Source: Thermoplasmata archaeon (lineage in GTDB: Archaea > Thermoplasmatota > Thermoplasmata > Thermoplasmatales > Thermoplasmataceae). Taken from it: a DNA stretch of 7,473 bases. Positions 6,664-7,473 of the stretch are shown piece after piece. The notes under the pieces were generated by a model. It did not search any database. It was not told where the DNA came from and saw nothing but the letters and a program-made list of their open reading frames with translations. Each line of letters starts with the position of its first letter. The stretch's first letter is position 1. Position numbers and translations under genes: made by a program. The stretch lies in contig JAKAAU010000074.1 in assembly GCA_021802165.1 (NCBI GenBank), positions 1-7,473 of the forward strand. Reading direction: 5' to 3'.

Positions 6664-6679
6664 AGTTTGTTTTCAAACT
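6664..6679. promoter_or_regulatory. Palindrome AGTTTG-N4-CAAACT upstream of the lys promoter
   Basis: AGTTTG (6664-6669) and CAAACT (6674-6679) form a perfect 6-4-6 palindrome. Its GTTTG/CAAAC core recurs in the larger inverted repeat at 6597-6638. It lies about 40 bases upstream of the candidate TATA box, where an activator or a second repressor dimer could sit. It is a predicted site only. Confidence 0.35.
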
Positions 6680-6844
6680 ATGATGCCCTTAACAGTTAAT
6701 CATAACATAGTATTTAAAATCTACGAATATTGTATTTTTAGTATGGATTTCGTAATAATGAATAAACTATTTTTATGTAATGATAATTATTAAATATGTA
6801 TTTCGTGTTTTCGTTCATAGTATATTTTTTAACCTTATAATATC
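6680..6844. other. AT-rich spacer with no recognised gene
   Basis: This is the rest of the 309-base gap between the cupin gene and lysW. I see no credible open reading frame, tRNA or CRISPR-like repeat on either strand. A short inverted match, TACGAA near 6722 and TTCGTA near 6749, is noted without a proposed role. The stretch probably holds the 3' trailer of the cupin transcript and the upstream part of the lys promoter region. Confidence 0.5.
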
Positions 6845-6850
6845 AAAAAA
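6845..6850 (-). terminator. Possible oligo-T terminator after the cupin gene
   Basis: On the minus strand a run of six T lies 30 to 35 bases downstream of the cupin stop codon. Archaeal RNA polymerase terminates at oligo-T tracts without requiring a hairpin, and none is evident. In such AT-rich DNA a T6 run is weak evidence. Confidence 0.3.
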
Positions 6851-6879
6851 TTATTCCCGGTATTAAATATTTTTTAAAA

Positions 6880-7236
6880 TTATTTTCTAAGATAGGAATC
6901 AGTACCGTTAATCCAGTCAGACCTTATGGGGCTGAAAATATCAATATCCAGTGTATCTTCGAGCGCCACTGCACTGTGTTTCGTATTTGATGGTATAATT
7001 AGTACTTCGCCTGCTCCCACATCAATGTCTTTTCCATCAACGGTTAAGCGTAGCCTGCCCTTCATTATCCATGTTACCTGTTCATTTTCATGGGAATGCT
7101 CTGGAACAATACTACCCTTTTTAATATCCAGCTGTGCTACCATTACACGATCTCCATAAATCATCTGGCGGGAGAATGTATCAGATAGCTTCTCTTTGTT
7201 CACAGTGCTCCATTTATACTTTTTAGCCTCTGCCAT
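6880..7236 (-). CDS. Small single-domain cupin protein
   Basis: A 118-residue cupin_2-type beta-barrel protein, probably metal-binding and cytoplasmic. Motif 1 reads G41 then PEHSHENEQ, giving H47, H49 and E52 or Q53 as ligands, with G60 closing the motif. Motif 2 is G76-x5-P82 with H87. The tail FSPIRSDWINGTDSYLR (101-117) is distinctive and, from memory, resembles small cupins of the KdgF-like group, but activity cannot be read from this. The longest frame begins at an ATG at 7275; I choose the ATG at 7236 because a TATA box (7258-7267) lies 25 bases upstream of it and would fall inside the longer coding region. The adjacent upstream gene is a short-chain dehydrogenase on the same strand, 51 bases away, which may share a pathway. 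Substrate is unknown. Confidence 0.85.
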   Translation of the reverse strand: MAEAKKYKWSTVNKEKLSDTFSRQMIYGDRVMVAQLDIKKGSIVPEHSHENEQVTWIMKGRLRLTVDGKDIDVGAGEVLIIPSNTKHSAVALEDTLDIDIFSPIRSDWINGTDSYLRK

Positions 7237-7257
7237 GCTAATACAAGACAGTGTTGC

Positions 7258-7267
7258 ATATATATTT
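7258..7267 (-). promoter_or_regulatory. TATA box of the cupin gene (leaderless promoter)
   Basis: AAATATATAT on the minus strand is centred about 25 bases before the ATG at 7236, and no ribosome-binding site precedes that ATG. The spacing matches the promoter of the 219-695 gene. It sits between the dehydrogenase stop codon and the cupin start, so the cupin gene can be transcribed on its own. Confidence 0.55.
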
Positions 7268-7287
7268 TTGTGCATCTACAGAAATGT

Positions 7288-7473
7288 CTATATGGATTTC
7301 ACTGCCCCACCATCTATCTGTATATTTGCCCCGCTGATGTATGACGCAAGCCCGGAACAGAGGAAAGCTACAAGATTGCCTATTTCCTCAGGATTTCCGA
7401 ATCTCCCCAGCGGTATTTCTGCCCTGAGTTCTGATTCAACTTCCTCTATCTTTTTCCCCGAGGATGCTGATCT
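7288..7473 (-). CDS. Short-chain dehydrogenase/reductase, C-terminal part (5' end outside window)
   Basis: Only the last 61 codons are inside the window, ending at TAG. The translation contains IPLGRFGNPEEIGNLVAFL, then ASYISGANIQIDGGAVKSI, the hallmark C-terminal region of classical SDR enzymes: the PLGRxGxPEEI helix after the substrate loop, followed by YISGxxIxIDGG, the last beta strand. The catalytic Ser-Tyr-Lys and the N-terminal Rossmann fold lie outside. This ending is typical of FabG-like and sugar or alcohol dehydrogenases using NAD(P)H, so the substrate cannot be assigned. It precedes the cupin gene on the same strand with a 51-base gap that holds the cupin promoter. Confidence 0.9.
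   Translation of the reverse strand, partial: RSASSGKKIEEVESELRAEIPLGRFGNPEEIGNLVAFLCSGLASYISGANIQIDGGAVKSI

Noticed and set aside
6571..6879. A lysine riboswitch or other structured leader upstream of lysW.
   Set aside because: The sequence is almost entirely A/T with no long stems or lysine-riboswitch-like core, and the predicted leader is only about 30 bases.
6571..6879. A CRISPR array or origin-type repeat cluster in the AT-rich spacer.
   Set aside because: There are no regularly spaced direct repeats; only the two inverted-repeat elements described stand out.

Overview
The window looks like a piece of an archaeal chromosome, most likely from an acidophilic Thermoplasmatales-type euryarchaeon (Ferroplasma, Acidiplasma, Picrophilus or Cuniculiplasma-like). 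The reasons are: LysW-dependent lysine biosynthesis genes of archaeal type; AT-rich spacers; heavy use of ATA and AGG/AGA codons; GGTGA or GAGG ribosome-binding sites inside the operon; and single genes whose TATA box lies about 25 bases upstream of the start codon, the layout of leaderless archaeal transcripts. The genus is an inference.

Positions 1-218 are a left flank. It carries a hairpin at its extreme left edge that resembles the end of an IS200/IS605-type element, then AT-rich DNA ending in a good TATA box. Positions 219-1495 hold two plus-strand genes of unknown function, visibly more AT-rich than the rest. From 6570 down to 1486 on the minus strand runs a compact six-gene operon, lysW-lysY-lysZ-lysJ-lysX-lysK, with gaps of 1 and 3 bases and then overlaps of 11, 4 and 4 bases. 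Positions 6571-6879 are a 309-base AT-rich spacer with the lysW promoter region and two conspicuous inverted-repeat elements. Beyond it, also on the minus strand, are a small cupin gene with its own promoter and the 3' end of a short-chain dehydrogenase gene that runs off the window.

The operon encodes the carrier-protein half of the alpha-aminoadipate (AAA) route to lysine. LysX joins AAA through its amino group to the C-terminal glutamate of LysW. LysZ phosphorylates the carrier-bound side-chain carboxylate, LysY reduces it to the semialdehyde, LysJ transaminates it to LysW-lysine, and LysK releases lysine and regenerates LysW. The genes that make AAA (homocitrate synthase, homoaconitase, homoisocitrate dehydrogenase, LysN) are not in the window. 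The EFK-NT motif in LysX points to AAA rather than glutamate as substrate, but the downstream enzymes might also serve LysW-based arginine synthesis.

The 57-residue carrier gene lysW is easily missed because of its size, and the longest lysY and cupin reading frames start too far upstream. Corrected starts are given. I see no clearly new system. The best leads are the inverted repeats around the lys promoter, the two unidentified AT-rich genes, and the reuse of the codons for the LysW C-terminus as the lysY ribosome-binding site.
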